Assembly: GCA_030622955.1 (NCBI GenBank)
Contig: JAUXFM010000004.1
Span: forward strand, 1-60,280
Direction of reading: 5' to 3'
Source: Lentisphaerales bacterium
GTDB taxonomy: Bacteria > Verrucomicrobiota > Kiritimatiellia > JAUXFM01
DNA length: 60,280 nucleotides
Below, one piece after another: positions 25,066 through 34,096 of this stretch. Each line of letters begins with the position of its first letter. Within the stretch, counting starts at the first letter, position 1. Both the position numbers and the translations under genes were made by a program. The notes beneath the pieces were generated by a model that was given only the letters and a program-made list of their open reading frames with translations, had not been told where the DNA came from and searched no databases.

Positions 25066-27432
25066 TCAGCTAGCAACAAGCTGCTCATCCAGCTTCACGA
25101 TCTGGCCTGCGGTCAGCTCAAGTTCCGCTCTCTGTTCGCCATATCGAACCTGCACCTTGCCCACACGCCCGGCTTTGATGCGGGCCTCTGTGAGGGCACC
25201 GCCAGCCCATGCGATATCCACTTCGAATCCACCACGTGCACACAAGCCCTTGACCTCACCTTCAGCCCAAGCGGTTGGAAGAGCGGGCAGGATGTCGAGC
25301 GAACCCCAATGGGACTGCAGGAACAGCTCGGCAACACCGGCAGTAGCTCCAAAATTCCCGTCAATCTGGAACGGCGGATGTGCATCGAAGAAATTCAGGT
25401 ACAGACCGCCACCTCTGCTCTTAACTTCGGGCTCCTTAAGAATCATCAACTGACGCAATACTTCAAGCGCATGATCCCCATCGCGCATCCGCGCCCAGAG
25501 ACAGGTACGCCAGCCCATGCCCCACCCCGTAGTCTTGTCACCACGCCTTATCAAGGATCTGCGCACGGCATTGATAAGCGCCTGATCCTTCTCGGGTGTG
25601 AATCCACAACCTGGATAGACGTCATACAGATGTGAGACATGCCGATGGGTCGGCTCGGCCTCTTCGAAGTCCTCAAGGTATTCAAGAAGCTGACCTTCAC
25701 TACCAACAGTATGCGGCGCCAAACGTGAGAGCTTGCCAGCAATTTCCTCGATTACCGCATCGTCGGTCATCCCAAGATGGGCCGCTGCAGAGATCGTGTT
25801 CACAAACACCTCGCGCACGATGCTCTGGTCCATCGCGGAGCCTTCACTCGCTTCTACTTTCTCGCCCGTACCCGGATCAATGAAACTATTTTCTGGGGAT
25901 GTTGCGGGACTGGTCACAAGCATGCCAGCTTTGTTCTCGACAAGATAATCGAGATAGAACAACGCACAACTCTTCAATACGGGAAAAGCCCTCTCCTTCA
26001 GGAACGCTTTGTCACCGGAAAACAGATAGGATTCCCACAAGTGGCGACTGAGCCAGCCCAAACTCATAGGCCAGAAAGCCCAGCGCGTCTCGAACCCGAC
26101 GTAGCCGGGCCAGCGCCATAGATCGGTGTTATGATGAGAACAACTACCGCGACAGCCGTATAACTCACTTGCAGCTCTTTTTCCGCTCTTCGCGAGTTCA
26201 CACACCATATCCAGCATAGGCTGGTCACACTCGGACAAGTTGCAGGTCTGTGCCGGCCAGTAGTTCATCTCTGTGTTGATGTTGATGGTGTAGCGCCCAC
26301 TCCACGGCGGGCTGACCTTGTCGTTCCAGATGCCCTGCAGGTTCGATGGCTCGCAGCCTGCCCGTGAACAGGCAATAAGCAAATATCGACCATACTGGAA
26401 GAGCAGCGAAACCAAGTCCTGATCCTGCTCGGGTGATGGATTTGCTCTCAATCTTTCCTCTATCGAGACATCCGATCCGCTTCCCCTACCCAGTCGAAGC
26501 TGGACCCTATCATAAAGTGCAGCGTGATCGAGCCGATGCTCTTCCTGCAATGCTGACCAACCTCTGCCGGCCGCAGACCGGATCAGTTTCTCTGCCTTCT
26601 TGCCGGGCTTAACGCCATCACTGCCGGGCTGACGGTCATGTCCACAAAAATCGGTTGCTATGGCGATGTAGAGAGTAATTTCATCTGCACCGGTGACTCG
26701 CAGCATCCCATCCTCCGCTTCCGTTACTGCATTGGCCCCTTTTGCAACGGCGAACAACCGGTTCTGGTATCGAACGGCTGGGCTCTTACGCTTCTCTTCG
26801 GCCCAAACGTCGTCTTCGGTGTAACCTTGCCGTGCAGCCGGATTCATTGAGGCGCATCGACCATCGTATGCAATGGTATCGGCAGTTGCCTGGCTGGCCA
26901 CGAAATGTTGCATGGGCGAGGTCATATGTGCGCTGAAACTGAGTCCACCTGCCTCAGAACAGGCTAGAGACACGCACATGACCTGTGCGGGGTACGAGAC
27001 GAAAGTTTCTCGCGAATACGTGATGCCATCGCAATCGAAGCATACGGTTGTCATGCCGGCGCTCAGCGACAGATCACGCCTGTAATTGGTGACATTATCC
27101 GACGGTAACTCGAAGTCAAGGAACAAGCTCCCTGCAGTCTGGTACGCCTGACATTCATCACGTTCATGAAGAATGTTCTCATCGATGAACCGCACTGCCT
27201 CCGTGTATTTCTCTTCCCTGATCAGTTGTCGTGCATCTTCGACCAGTTTCGGAGTCTCCGGATTGAACTCATATTCACCCGGTCCGGACCAGAGTTGGTC
27301 ATGATTGAGTTGGTATTCTTCGCGTTCAACGCCGCCATAAACCATCGCGCCCAGGTGTCCGTTTCCGAGTGGGAGCGCGGCTTCCCAATATGCAGCAGGC
27401 TTTTTGTGCCAGAGAATGTCGTTGTTGCTCAT
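25066..27432 (-). CDS. Glycoside hydrolase family 95 (alpha-L-fucosidase type)
   Basis: A 788-residue enzyme clearly of family GH95, whose members mainly cleave alpha-1,2-L-fucose and sometimes L-galactose by inversion. Landmarks: the N-terminal LWHKKPAAYWEAALPLGNGHLGAMVYGGV, the catalytic-barrel segment NINTEMNYWPAQTCNLSEC, MLVTSPATSPENSF, and HRHVSHLYDVYPGCGF near residue 600. The length is normal. No signal peptide is visible, so it is probably cytoplasmic and acts on imported oligosaccharides, unlike exported GH95 forms. AGGA precedes the ATG at 27432. It stands alone on the minus strand. Confidence 0.93.
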   Translation of the reverse strand: MSNNDILWHKKPAAYWEAALPLGNGHLGAMVYGGVEREEYQLNHDQLWSGPGEYEFNPETPKLVEDARQLIREEKYTEAVRFIDENILHERDECQAYQTAGSLFLDFELPSDNVTNYRRDLSLSAGMTTVCFDCDGITYSRETFVSYPAQVMCVSLACSEAGGLSFSAHMTSPMQHFVASQATADTIAYDGRCASMNPAARQGYTEDDVWAEEKRKSPAVRYQNRLFAVAKGANAVTEAEDGMLRVTGADEITLYIAIATDFCGHDRQPGSDGVKPGKKAEKLIRSAAGRGWSALQEEHRLDHAALYDRVQLRLGRGSGSDVSIEERLRANPSPEQDQDLVSLLFQYGRYLLIACSRAGCEPSNLQGIWNDKVSPPWSGRYTININTEMNYWPAQTCNLSECDQPMLDMVCELAKSGKRAASELYGCRGSCSHHNTDLWRWPGYVGFETRWAFWPMSLGWLSRHLWESYLFSGDKAFLKERAFPVLKSCALFYLDYLVENKAGMLVTSPATSPENSFIDPGTGEKVEASEGSAMDQSIVREVFVNTISAAAHLGMTDDAVIEEIAGKLSRLAPHTVGSEGQLLEYLEDFEEAEPTHRHVSHLYDVYPGCGFTPEKDQALINAVRRSLIRRGDKTTGWGMGWRTCLWARMRDGDHALEVLRQLMILKEPEVKSRGGGLYLNFFDAHPPFQIDGNFGATAGVAELFLQSHWGSLDILPALPTAWAEGEVKGLCARGGFEVDIAWAGGALTEARIKAGRVGKVQVRYGEQRAELELTAGQIVKLDEQLVAS

Positions 27433-27725
27433 ATATAGTTCCTATAATTTAATTTCTTCTTCACACTTCCTGGCTCTACGGTTTTTGATGTCAATCACAT
27501 TGATGATGCGTTTGATCAATCTAGGGAATGTTTTAGATGCGAAACATGGTTGTTGGATCTGGCTAGCTCACAGCTATGGGTGAATGCAATGCTGGTGAGT
27601 GATGCTGCTCCCGGCAGGACCATGCCAACGGCGGGTTCCATGGGCGAGATCAAGGGCAATGAACAACCTATCGTTCCTTCCTATCCCCTTCTCATCCGAA
27701 GACGAGGAGGAGTGGGTGCGTAGTA
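27433..27725. other. Gap between GH95 and tRNA-Thr
   Basis: About 290 bp with no supportable gene. It should contain the GH95 promoter and the downstream end of the tRNA transcript, but I see no clear promoter or terminator. Confidence 0.5.
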
Positions 27726-27801
27726 TGGAGCCAACGGTCGGGATCGAACCGACGACCTGTTCATTACGAATGAACTGCTCTGCCAACTGAGCTACGTTGG
27801 C
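27726..27801 (-). tRNA. tRNA-Thr (anticodon CGT)
   Basis: Read on the minus strand, the acceptor GCCAACG pairs with CGTTGGC. The D arm is GCTC...GAGC, the anticodon stem is GTTCA/TGAAC with loop TTCGTAA (anticodon CGT, reading ACG). The T arm is GTCGG-TTCGATC-CCGAC. The discriminator is T, followed by an encoded CCA. All positions fit a standard 76-base tRNA. The 5' end lies only 15 bp from a MITE-like element, which must therefore hold or displace the tRNA promoter. Confidence 0.95.
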
Positions 27802-27816
27802 TCCGAAAAAGCCTGG

Positions 27817-28090
27817 CAGCCTACTGAAGAACTCAGGTGATCCGCGTTGCTGGGTGTTTTCGTCTCTGGCAAGGCGCGTGGCGCATGCGCATACCTGTAA
27901 GGTCTGTGCTGCGGCACGGAACGCCGACAGAGTCGAAAACACAAGCAACCCTATGGGCGCAGCGCATTTCTGCCCACCAGCATTGTTCGCGCTCCTCGGC
28001 GATGCCTACGGCATCGCCTGCGTCACGCTGCCTTGCTGGTCTATCATAAATGCCCCACGCGCGGCCATCTGAGTTCTTCAACAGGCTGCA
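27817..28090. mobile_element. MITE-like element with terminal inverted repeats
   Basis: The ends at about 27817-27845 and 28058-28090 are inverted copies of each other; both contain CAGCCTRYTGAAGAACTCAG and then diverge towards the inside. The roughly 274-bp element has no transposase frame. A small imperfect palindrome, GGCGATGCCTACGGCATCGCC, lies near 27998. The TIR core (TGTTGAAGAACT-type) is a type I have seen in full-length insertion sequences, so a related transposase may act in trans. No target duplication is obvious. Confidence 0.7.
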
Positions 28091-28203
28091 ACATAATACA
28101 ATATTCTGCTGCCTGCGCAACCATTTCCAGTGCCATTTCGGATTTGGGCTTTCGGATTGCGAATTCCATTCTGCCTACTGGACAGGTGGGTGTTGTCTTT
28201 TTC

Positions 28204-28229
28204 GGCGCCCCGGGCCGTGGCGCCCTACC
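28204..28229. repeat. Palindromic intergenic repeat, copy 1
   Basis: GGCGCC-9 bases-GGCGCC forms a stem with a C/G-rich loop and is followed directly by CTACC. The layout (GC palindrome plus CTACC) matches the next entry and the copy at 48.5 kb, suggesting one dispersed repeat family with variable stems. Confidence 0.5.
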
Positions 28230-28265
28230 TAGCGTGAAAGCAATGGCTATGGATATGTCTTTCTT

Positions 28266-28294
28266 GCGGACGGCTGGGACCGCCGTCCCTACCC
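28266..28294. repeat. Palindromic intergenic repeat, copy 2
   Basis: GGACGGC-tgggacc-GCCGTCC is a perfect 7-bp stem, preceded by GC and followed by CTACCC. It shares GCGGACGGC and GTCCCTACCC with the copy at 48522. It is positioned about 20 bp beyond the holA stop on the minus strand and might end that transcript. Confidence 0.6.
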
Positions 28295-28314
28295 GATATG
28301 TGATCAGTCCCTGA

Positions 28315-29448
28315 TCACTGTCCCGCCTTACGGTGGGAGCGTGGCCGGAGCATCCTGATGAGCAACAGTTCGAGTGTGATGTGCTGCGGCACGGAACTGG
28401 AAACCATCTTCTCGTGTGCGGTCAGGGCGAGATTCCTGCAATAATGAAGCTCTTTACGCGAAAACGTTTTCGCCTGTGCAGCCAACAGAAAACTGCGGTA
28501 AGGATGAGTCTTTCTCGGATCGCGCCCAAAATGCTCTGTGAAAGCGGTTTCAACCTGGTCCGGTAGTTTCTTCCACTGAACAGAGTTGCCATGCCCGAAT
28601 TCGAGCCACCTTTCATCAAGCGCTTCGCGATAAATCGTCAAGTCGCGCAGCCGTCCCTCAATGCTCATGATAAGGCGTACGGGATTCTCGCCCTGAAAAA
28701 GGAGCTGCCGAAGAATCCGCAGGGCCTTCGCAAGATCCTTGGTGCCGACCGCATCGGCCAGGTCCCACGCCGGCACGTCACGCGAGCAAGAGGTTATGGC
28801 AAGGACATCATCCCGGCACACGCGTTTTTTGTCGCCAAGATAGACAGCCAGCTTCTCCACTTCGTTCACGATTTGTCGAGTATCGGTCCCGGCCCTTTCA
28901 ATAAATGCCTGCATGACATCGCTACGATCGACGGTCAGGCCTGCCTGCCTGAACACCTCGCGCGCGGTATCTCCCGCGTTACGCTCAGCGGTATAGGGTT
29001 TCTTGGCGGCATCGGCAAATTCATGGACGGTCCCCTTCTCTGAGCATGCCTTGGCAAAAGCACGTCGCTTATCGACATTGGTAGCCGATATCACAAAACT
29101 AATGTTGCCGGGTAAGCCTTCCTTGATGAGATCGGCCATCTCGGCCACACGGTTCTTCACTTCCTCGGAGCGTCCGCATCCGGCGTCGGAGAGGAAGTTC
29201 GCGCCACAGAGCCAGACAACCTTTCGACTATCGAAGAAGCCGACCGTCTGGATGGCTTCCAAACAGCAGGAGATAATCGTCTGTGCTTCACCGACATTGT
29301 CGGCCTGCCCGTGGATAATCTCGAGTCCCAGTGTTCTCTCTTCGGGCGGACAGAGCTCTTCAGCGATTTTCCTGGCCTTGGCGGTCGTGGTGAATTCATC
29401 ACCGCCAAACACCAGAAAGATGCCTGTTTTATTGGCTGTTTCGCTCAT
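28315..29448 (-). CDS. holA: DNA polymerase III delta subunit
   Basis: Clamp-loader delta subunit, about 377 residues. Recognised by the N-terminal P-loop-like remnant segment (IFLVFGGDEFTTTAKARKIAEEL), the middle region (VGFFDSRKVVWLCGANFLSD..., NISFVISATNVDKRRAF) and the C-terminal collar domain region (AVGTKDLAKALRILRQLLFQGENPVRLIMSI). As a member it opens the sliding clamp with gamma/tau and delta'. The ATG at 29448, after GGTGGCAAG, removes 58 unlikely residues from the ORF track version and starts just before the conserved first strand. It is divergent from the YqfF-like gene, with about 200 bp between. Confidence 0.85.
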   Translation of the reverse strand: MSETANKTGIFLVFGGDEFTTTAKARKIAEELCPPEERTLGLEIIHGQADNVGEAQTIISCCLEAIQTVGFFDSRKVVWLCGANFLSDAGCGRSEEVKNRVAEMADLIKEGLPGNISFVISATNVDKRRAFAKACSEKGTVHEFADAAKKPYTAERNAGDTAREVFRQAGLTVDRSDVMQAFIERAGTDTRQIVNEVEKLAVYLGDKKRVCRDDVLAITSCSRDVPAWDLADAVGTKDLAKALRILRQLLFQGENPVRLIMSIEGRLRDLTIYREALDERWLEFGHGNSVQWKKLPDQVETAFTEHFGRDPRKTHPYRSFLLAAQAKTFSRKELHYCRNLALTAHEKMVSSSVPQHITLELLLIRMLRPRSHRKAGQ

Positions 29449-29647
29449 TAACTTGCCACCGAGAGTCCGAAATGGTATCTTGCGTATCGCATTTGATACC
29501 AACAATAGGCTGGATTTCAGGTGCTTATCAAGGCTGTTTTGGCTGAGGCGTGATGAAAGACGCAGAGATACTTTCAAGGCAGGCAGCCCCATAGGCGTCG
29601 ATCGGACATAGAGCAAACCCACATTCTTTCAGGAAATTGATCGTTAC

Positions 29648-31285
29648 ATGGCTAGTCCCATATCAAAATCGAGAGCGCAGAAAGCCAAGAAGCGCATCAA
29701 GGAGGCCAAAAAAACGTCTAATGGCGACTCTTCCTGGCTGAACCGCCCCACAACAGGCCTCCTGATAGGCGCCTTGACATGGCTCTGCGCCGTGGCTCTA
29801 CTCAAGGTGGGGCAAGGCAATGAACTGGCTGCGGCTGCGCGCATATTCTCGCTTACCGGGAATGCTGCCTTCCTTCTTCTGGCCCTGATAGCATGCGGGG
29901 TCTATCTGCACACTGTACGCCAAAGCGTGCTCCACCAGAACTCGAAATTGCTGATGATGATGCTCGTCTCGCTGCTAACCCTGATCCCGGCGAAATTCAT
30001 ACTGTACCTGGCCGGAAACGTTGTTGATGAGCTGCCACTGGGCATTTCATTCAGCGAGGTAGCCCCTTTCCTCTTTCCGTTCATTCTGGCGCCACTCCTG
30101 GTCACCATCTTGACCGATGGCGTTGTGGGGATAACGCTGGGGATATGGGTCAGCCTTGTGATGTCAATCATGGCGGGAAACAGTTTCACCGTATTCCTTA
30201 CCGGGATGATAGCAACAACGCTCACGGTCCACGTGGCTCGACGTGTCAGGCGGCGGATGAAGGTTTTCCGGATAGGGTTCATGATAAGCGTTGTGCAGAT
30301 GCTGGTAGTGGTCAGTATGGCGGCAATCGGAACCGGCATGCCCGACCCTATGCTGGTATTCTACCAGGCCATGGCTTGCCTGGTCAGCGGGTTCTTCTGT
30401 GCATTTGTGTTGCTCCTATTCCTTCCTCTCTTTGAAGGTCTCTTCAAGATAACGACTGACATCACTCTGCTCGAGCTCTCAGACCTTGGTCACAAGATCC
30501 TGCAGCGACTCGCGATCGAAGCGCCGGGCACCTATCACCACAGTCTCGTGGTGGCGAACCTGGCCCAGGGCGCCGCGGACCAGATCGACGCTAACTCGCT
30601 GGTGGCAAGAGTCGGATCCTATTTTCACGACATCGGCAAGCTCACGAAGCCCGATTTCTTTGCCGAGAATATCCGTATGAGAACAAATCCACACGATGAG
30701 CTTGCGCCCAGCATGAGCACGCTGGTTGTCAGCTCTCACGTCAAGGAAGGTATCAGCCTGGCCATGCTCAATAACCTGCCGGACTGTATCATTGACATTA
30801 TCCGGGAGCATCATGGGACCTGCCTGATCTCCTATTTCCACCAGAAAGCCAAGCAACAGATGGAGCTGGTCCTGTCAGCCACGAATGGAAAGACCAACGG
30901 TTCCTCTCTTGATGAGTCATCTTTCCGCTACCCTGGCCCGAGACCCAGGTCACGTGAGTCCGCCATTATCCACCTTGCAGACGCCGTTGAGGCCGCATCG
31001 CGGTCGATGGAGAAACCGACCGCAAGCAATATCGACAACCTCGTTACAGAGATTGTGAATACTCGCCTGGTAGATGGTCAGCTCGACCTCTGCAGCATGA
31101 GCCTGTCCGAACTGACACAGGTCCGTCGCTCATTTGTGTTCACGCTCACTAACATGATGCATGCCCGAGTGGCATATCCCAAAGATGAAGATCGCGATAA
31201 ACAACAGTCAAACAGCAGTCCGGCTTCGGAAGACAAGAATAGAGCAACTGGTCCAGCGCCTGATGAGGTTGGCCAGCAGTCTTGA
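29648..31285 (+). CDS. YqfF/PgpH-like 7TM-HD phosphodiesterase
   Basis: Membrane HD-domain protein of 545 residues related to PgpH/YqfF, which degrade cyclic di-AMP. An N-terminal block of about 7-8 TM segments (residues 40-285) is followed by the cytoplasmic HD domain: GTYHHSLVVANLAQGA, VGSYFHDIGKL (the HD pair) and IIREHHGTCLISYF. The large extracellular 7TMR-HDED domain of full-length PgpH, normally between the first TM and the rest, is absent, so the protein is about 200 residues shorter. Whether it still senses a ligand is open. It overlaps ybeY downstream by about 100 bp. Confidence 0.85.
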   Translation: MASPISKSRAQKAKKRIKEAKKTSNGDSSWLNRPTTGLLIGALTWLCAVALLKVGQGNELAAAARIFSLTGNAAFLLLALIACGVYLHTVRQSVLHQNSKLLMMMLVSLLTLIPAKFILYLAGNVVDELPLGISFSEVAPFLFPFILAPLLVTILTDGVVGITLGIWVSLVMSIMAGNSFTVFLTGMIATTLTVHVARRVRRRMKVFRIGFMISVVQMLVVVSMAAIGTGMPDPMLVFYQAMACLVSGFFCAFVLLLFLPLFEGLFKITTDITLLELSDLGHKILQRLAIEAPGTYHHSLVVANLAQGAADQIDANSLVARVGSYFHDIGKLTKPDFFAENIRMRTNPHDELAPSMSTLVVSSHVKEGISLAMLNNLPDCIIDIIREHHGTCLISYFHQKAKQQMELVLSATNGKTNGSSLDESSFRYPGPRPRSRESAIIHLADAVEAASRSMEKPTASNIDNLVTEIVNTRLVDGQLDLCSMSLSELTQVRRSFVFTLTNMMHARVAYPKDEDRDKQQSNSSPASEDKNRATGPAPDEVGQQS

Positions 31286-31646
31286 TCCGGCCACCCGCTG
31301 GAACGAGATCTCGATTCTGTTGACAGACAACGAAGGTATCGCAGCGCTGAACAAGCGTTACCTTGACAAAGACGGCCCAACGGATGTTCTATGTTTCAGG
31401 TATGAGCCGGGTCCGTCCGACAAGGCCGCCTGTGACGGCGAGCTTATCGTGAACGTAGAGCGTGCCCTCGAAGTTGGGCCGGCTCATTCAGGCGTTCCGG
31501 AAGAGCTTGCTCTCTACATCGCACATGGTTGCGACCATTTGGCGGGCCAGGATGACCAGACCGGCGCCGATTTCACGCAGATGCGTGAACGCGAGCTGGC
31601 CTGGCTGAAAGAAGAAGCGGCAAGCATTACGGAAATTATCGAATAA
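31185..31646 (+). CDS. ybeY: Endoribonuclease YbeY
   Basis: Predicted metal-dependent rRNA maturation and 70S quality-control RNase. From the ATG at 31185 the protein has 153 residues, the normal length, with the usual opening MKIAINNS. The zinc site region reads HGCDHLAGQDDQTGADF, where the family has HGxLHLxGYDH. The first two histidines are kept, but the third ligand is aspartate instead of histidine. The gene overlaps the YqfF-like gene by 101 bp in a different frame; the ORF track start 8 codons earlier only adds residues from that overlap. DUF502 follows 11 bp later. Confidence 0.85.
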   Translation: MKIAINNSQTAVRLRKTRIEQLVQRLMRLASSLDPATRWNEISILLTDNEGIAALNKRYLDKDGPTDVLCFRYEPGPSDKAACDGELIVNVERALEVGPAHSGVPEELALYIAHGCDHLAGQDDQTGADFTQMRERELAWLKEEAASITEIIE

Positions 31647-31657
31647 GGACAAAGTGC

Positions 31658-32422
31658 ATGTTAAAGAGAATAATGAAATCTATCCGAGCCAACATTCTTG
31701 TTGGCGTTTTCCTTACTATTCCAATCGTTGTAACGATTCTCATCTTCAAGTTCCTTGTCGGCCTCGCTACCGACTGGCTTGTCCACAACGATAAGATCGA
31801 GAACCTCCTGGGAGGAAGGATGATAAGCATCCTTGGGCTTAGAATCATAACGCTCGCCGCGATAGTGCTAGCCTTCTATTTTGTCGGCCTTTTCGTGCGC
31901 AATATGCTCGGCAAACGGGTCTTCCAGCTCGGGGATCATATCCTTACACGGATTCCGATCATCAAGGGAATCTATGTGTCTATCCGCCAGATCAGTGAAT
32001 CACTCTTTACTCAGAGAAACACACTCTTCAAGGAAGTGGTCCTCGTGGAGTATCCGAGGAAGGGGCTGTATTCACTGGCTTTTGTCACTGCGGAAGCTCC
32101 GCTTGCAGTTGCCAGCAAGATGGCCGATGGCCGAAAAGGAAAGCCCTGTGTCAGCCTTTTCATTTCGACGACGCCTAACCCGACATCTGGTGTTTTCATT
32201 CTCGTACCCCGCTCTGAGGTAATTTCCCTGGATATTCCGGTAACCGATGCACTCACATTCATCATGTCGGCCGGTGCTGTTGCGCCGGGTGATGAAAGAA
32301 CCAACCGCCTCACCCTGCTCGACAAGCTCGAAGCCTGGTTGAAACATGGTGATGCATCACCGACGCAGAAGACAACACCAGCCTTACCGGAACATGATGA
32401 TGCCACACCGCCAACCACCTGA
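31658..32422 (+). CDS. DUF502 family membrane protein
   Basis: Membrane protein of 254 residues of the DUF502 family, whose function is unknown. Two strong TM segments lie near the N-terminus (about 12-32 and 53-75), and FLTIPIVVTILIFKFL and GLFVRNMLGKRVFQLGDHILTRIPIIKGIYVSIRQI are the family's best-conserved stretches. The C-terminal part after TPNPTSGVFILVPRSEV is soluble. An AAGGAC precedes the ATG. In this window it sits between ybeY and mgtE in one run of + strand genes with short gaps, suggesting one transcript. Confidence 0.85.
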   Translation: MLKRIMKSIRANILVGVFLTIPIVVTILIFKFLVGLATDWLVHNDKIENLLGGRMISILGLRIITLAAIVLAFYFVGLFVRNMLGKRVFQLGDHILTRIPIIKGIYVSIRQISESLFTQRNTLFKEVVLVEYPRKGLYSLAFVTAEAPLAVASKMADGRKGKPCVSLFISTTPNPTSGVFILVPRSEVISLDIPVTDALTFIMSAGAVAPGDERTNRLTLLDKLEAWLKHGDASPTQKTTPALPEHDDATPPTT

Positions 32423-33773
32423 AATCGATGTACTCGATCTGATCGATGACGAGGAATGGCCACAGGTGGCGTCAATCCTCGCTGATCTCCATCCTGCAGA
32501 TATCGCAGAGATCATCAATCGGGCCTCCTCAGATGCACATGAGAAGCTCTTCGCAATGGTCTTGACAGACCTTAAAGCGGACGTCCTTTCAGAGCTCAAG
32601 GGCATTGCCGGTGAGGATATCCTCGAGTCACTGAGTGAACTCGAGATCTCCACCATCGTTCAGGACATGGCGCCGGATGATGCCGCCGACATGCTGGCCG
32701 ATCTTCCTGACGAACGCTCGGAACAGATTCTCGACCTGATGAAGAAAGAGGATTCTGAAGATGTCAGGGAGCTTCTGAAATACGAAGAAGATACAGCCGG
32801 CGGCATCATGACCCCGGATGTCGTAGCGATGAAGGAGAACCAGACAGTTGCTGAAGCTATCCATGAAATAGCTTATTTCGAAACCGATGAGCCACTTTAC
32901 AACGTGAACGTAGTAGACCATGGCGATGTACTGACCGGCTTCGTTGATATATGGGAACTCCTGCGCGAGCGGGACAAGGGTCGACCACTGCGTGATCTGG
33001 CCGAGCGGGATTTCGTTGCCGCAACGGTCGACATGGACCAGGAAGAGGTAGCTCATTTGCTGAGCAAATACCATCTCACCGCCATCCCCGTGGTGGATAA
33101 CATCGGCACGCTGGTCGGCCGTGTTACTGCCGACGATGTTATCGATGTTATCGAAGAAGAGGCCTCTGAAGACATATTCCGCCTGGCAGGTTCGGATGAT
33201 ATTGAACTTGAGCAGTCCTCCATTTTCAGGACCTGCCTTGTTCGTTTGCCCTGGTTGTTCATCACGCTCTTTGGCGGATTCATAACCAGCGCTGTAATGA
33301 GTCGATACCAGGCCAGCATCTCGGAGATCATCATCCTGGCCGCGTTCGTGCCGGTCGTCATGGCCATGGGCGGCAACACGGGCATCCAATCTTCCACCCT
33401 GATCGTGCGGAGCATCGCTCTTGGTTCTCTCAAAGGAAGAAGTGTTGCCAGGATCCTGCTAAAAGAGATAATGGTCGGCGCGCTGATGGGACTTGCTTGC
33501 AGCGCCATAATTGGCATCTGGGCCCATATATTCTCAGGCATGAGCAAGACCTCCACATTCACACCGTTTCAAATATCTACGGTCGTCGCCGTTGCGATGT
33601 TCTGCGCTATGACATTTGCGGCCACTGCCGGAGCGCTTGTACCGATAGTCCTGAACAGGCTGCGCATAGACGCTGCCGTTGCGTCGGGGCCCTTCGTAAC
33701 AATCATGAATGACATTACCGCGCTCCTGATCTATTTCGCGGTCACAGTGACATTTGTAAATGCGTTCGCCTAG
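32394..33773 (+). CDS. mgtE: Magnesium transporter MgtE
   Basis: Mg2+ channel/transporter of the MgtE family, about 459 residues. Order: acidic N-domain of superhelix repeats (HPADIAEIIN, LADLPDERSEQILDLMKKEDSEDV), two CBS domains (YEEDTAGGIMTPDVVAM... and AVVDNIGTLVGRVTADDVIDVI), then five TM helices with the conserved MAMGGNTGIQSSTL in the pore region. The N-domain and CBS form the Mg2+ gate. The ORF track start at 32346 lies deep inside DUF502 and adds unlikely residues; the ATG cluster at 32394-32400 is preferred. The stop codon TAG is contributed by the terminal CTAG of a MITE-like element. Confidence 0.88.
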   Translation: MMMPHRQPPEIDVLDLIDDEEWPQVASILADLHPADIAEIINRASSDAHEKLFAMVLTDLKADVLSELKGIAGEDILESLSELEISTIVQDMAPDDAADMLADLPDERSEQILDLMKKEDSEDVRELLKYEEDTAGGIMTPDVVAMKENQTVAEAIHEIAYFETDEPLYNVNVVDHGDVLTGFVDIWELLRERDKGRPLRDLAERDFVAATVDMDQEEVAHLLSKYHLTAIPVVDNIGTLVGRVTADDVIDVIEEEASEDIFRLAGSDDIELEQSSIFRTCLVRLPWLFITLFGGFITSAVMSRYQASISEIIILAAFVPVVMAMGGNTGIQSSTLIVRSIALGSLKGRSVARILLKEIMVGALMGLACSAIIGIWAHIFSGMSKTSTFTPFQISTVVAVAMFCAMTFAATAGALVPIVLNRLRIDAAVASGPFVTIMNDITALLIYFAVTVTFVNAFA

Positions 33774-33929
33774 AGCGGTTGAAGAAATACTGTAGCCGGA
33801 GGGGCGTTGCGAATTGTGCATGATCAAGGAAGGCGAAGCAGGCATAGCAGGGCTATTCCGATGCAGCATGACAGAGAGCATGCGCAATGCAGTAGCCAAA
33901 ACGACTACAGTATTTGTGAAACTGCTCTA
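33770..33929. mobile_element. 160-bp MITE-like element ending in CTAG
   Basis: Both ends begin with CTAGAGCRGTT and reach a shared AAATACTGTAG about 15 bp inside, as inverted copies (33770-33795 and 33904-33929). The interior of about 108 bp has no coding frame. The left CTAG includes the mgtE stop. CTAG is a known duplicated target of some IS481-type elements, so either it is a target duplication or part of the TIR. No transposase is present. Confidence 0.7.
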
Positions 33930-34096
33930 GCGGCGGCGTCAAAGGATCCGCTGGGAGTTCTTAATCATGATCTTGCTCATAATCAGAGACGATTAAGATC
34001 ACTGTTGCGATTGAGAACATGAAATAACAGAGTGCCGAAGCGTGGCCCTGTAGATCATACAATTGACCAATTAACGGATACCCGAATTTTCAGACG
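33930..34096. other. Gap before recO
   Basis: Together with the MITE this makes about 320 bp without a gene. Beyond the element I see no gene, promoter or hairpin I can support. Confidence 0.5.

Noticed and set aside
32346-32393. Early start of MgtE
   Set aside because: The codons lie inside DUF502 and encode a His/Arg-rich stretch unlike the family.
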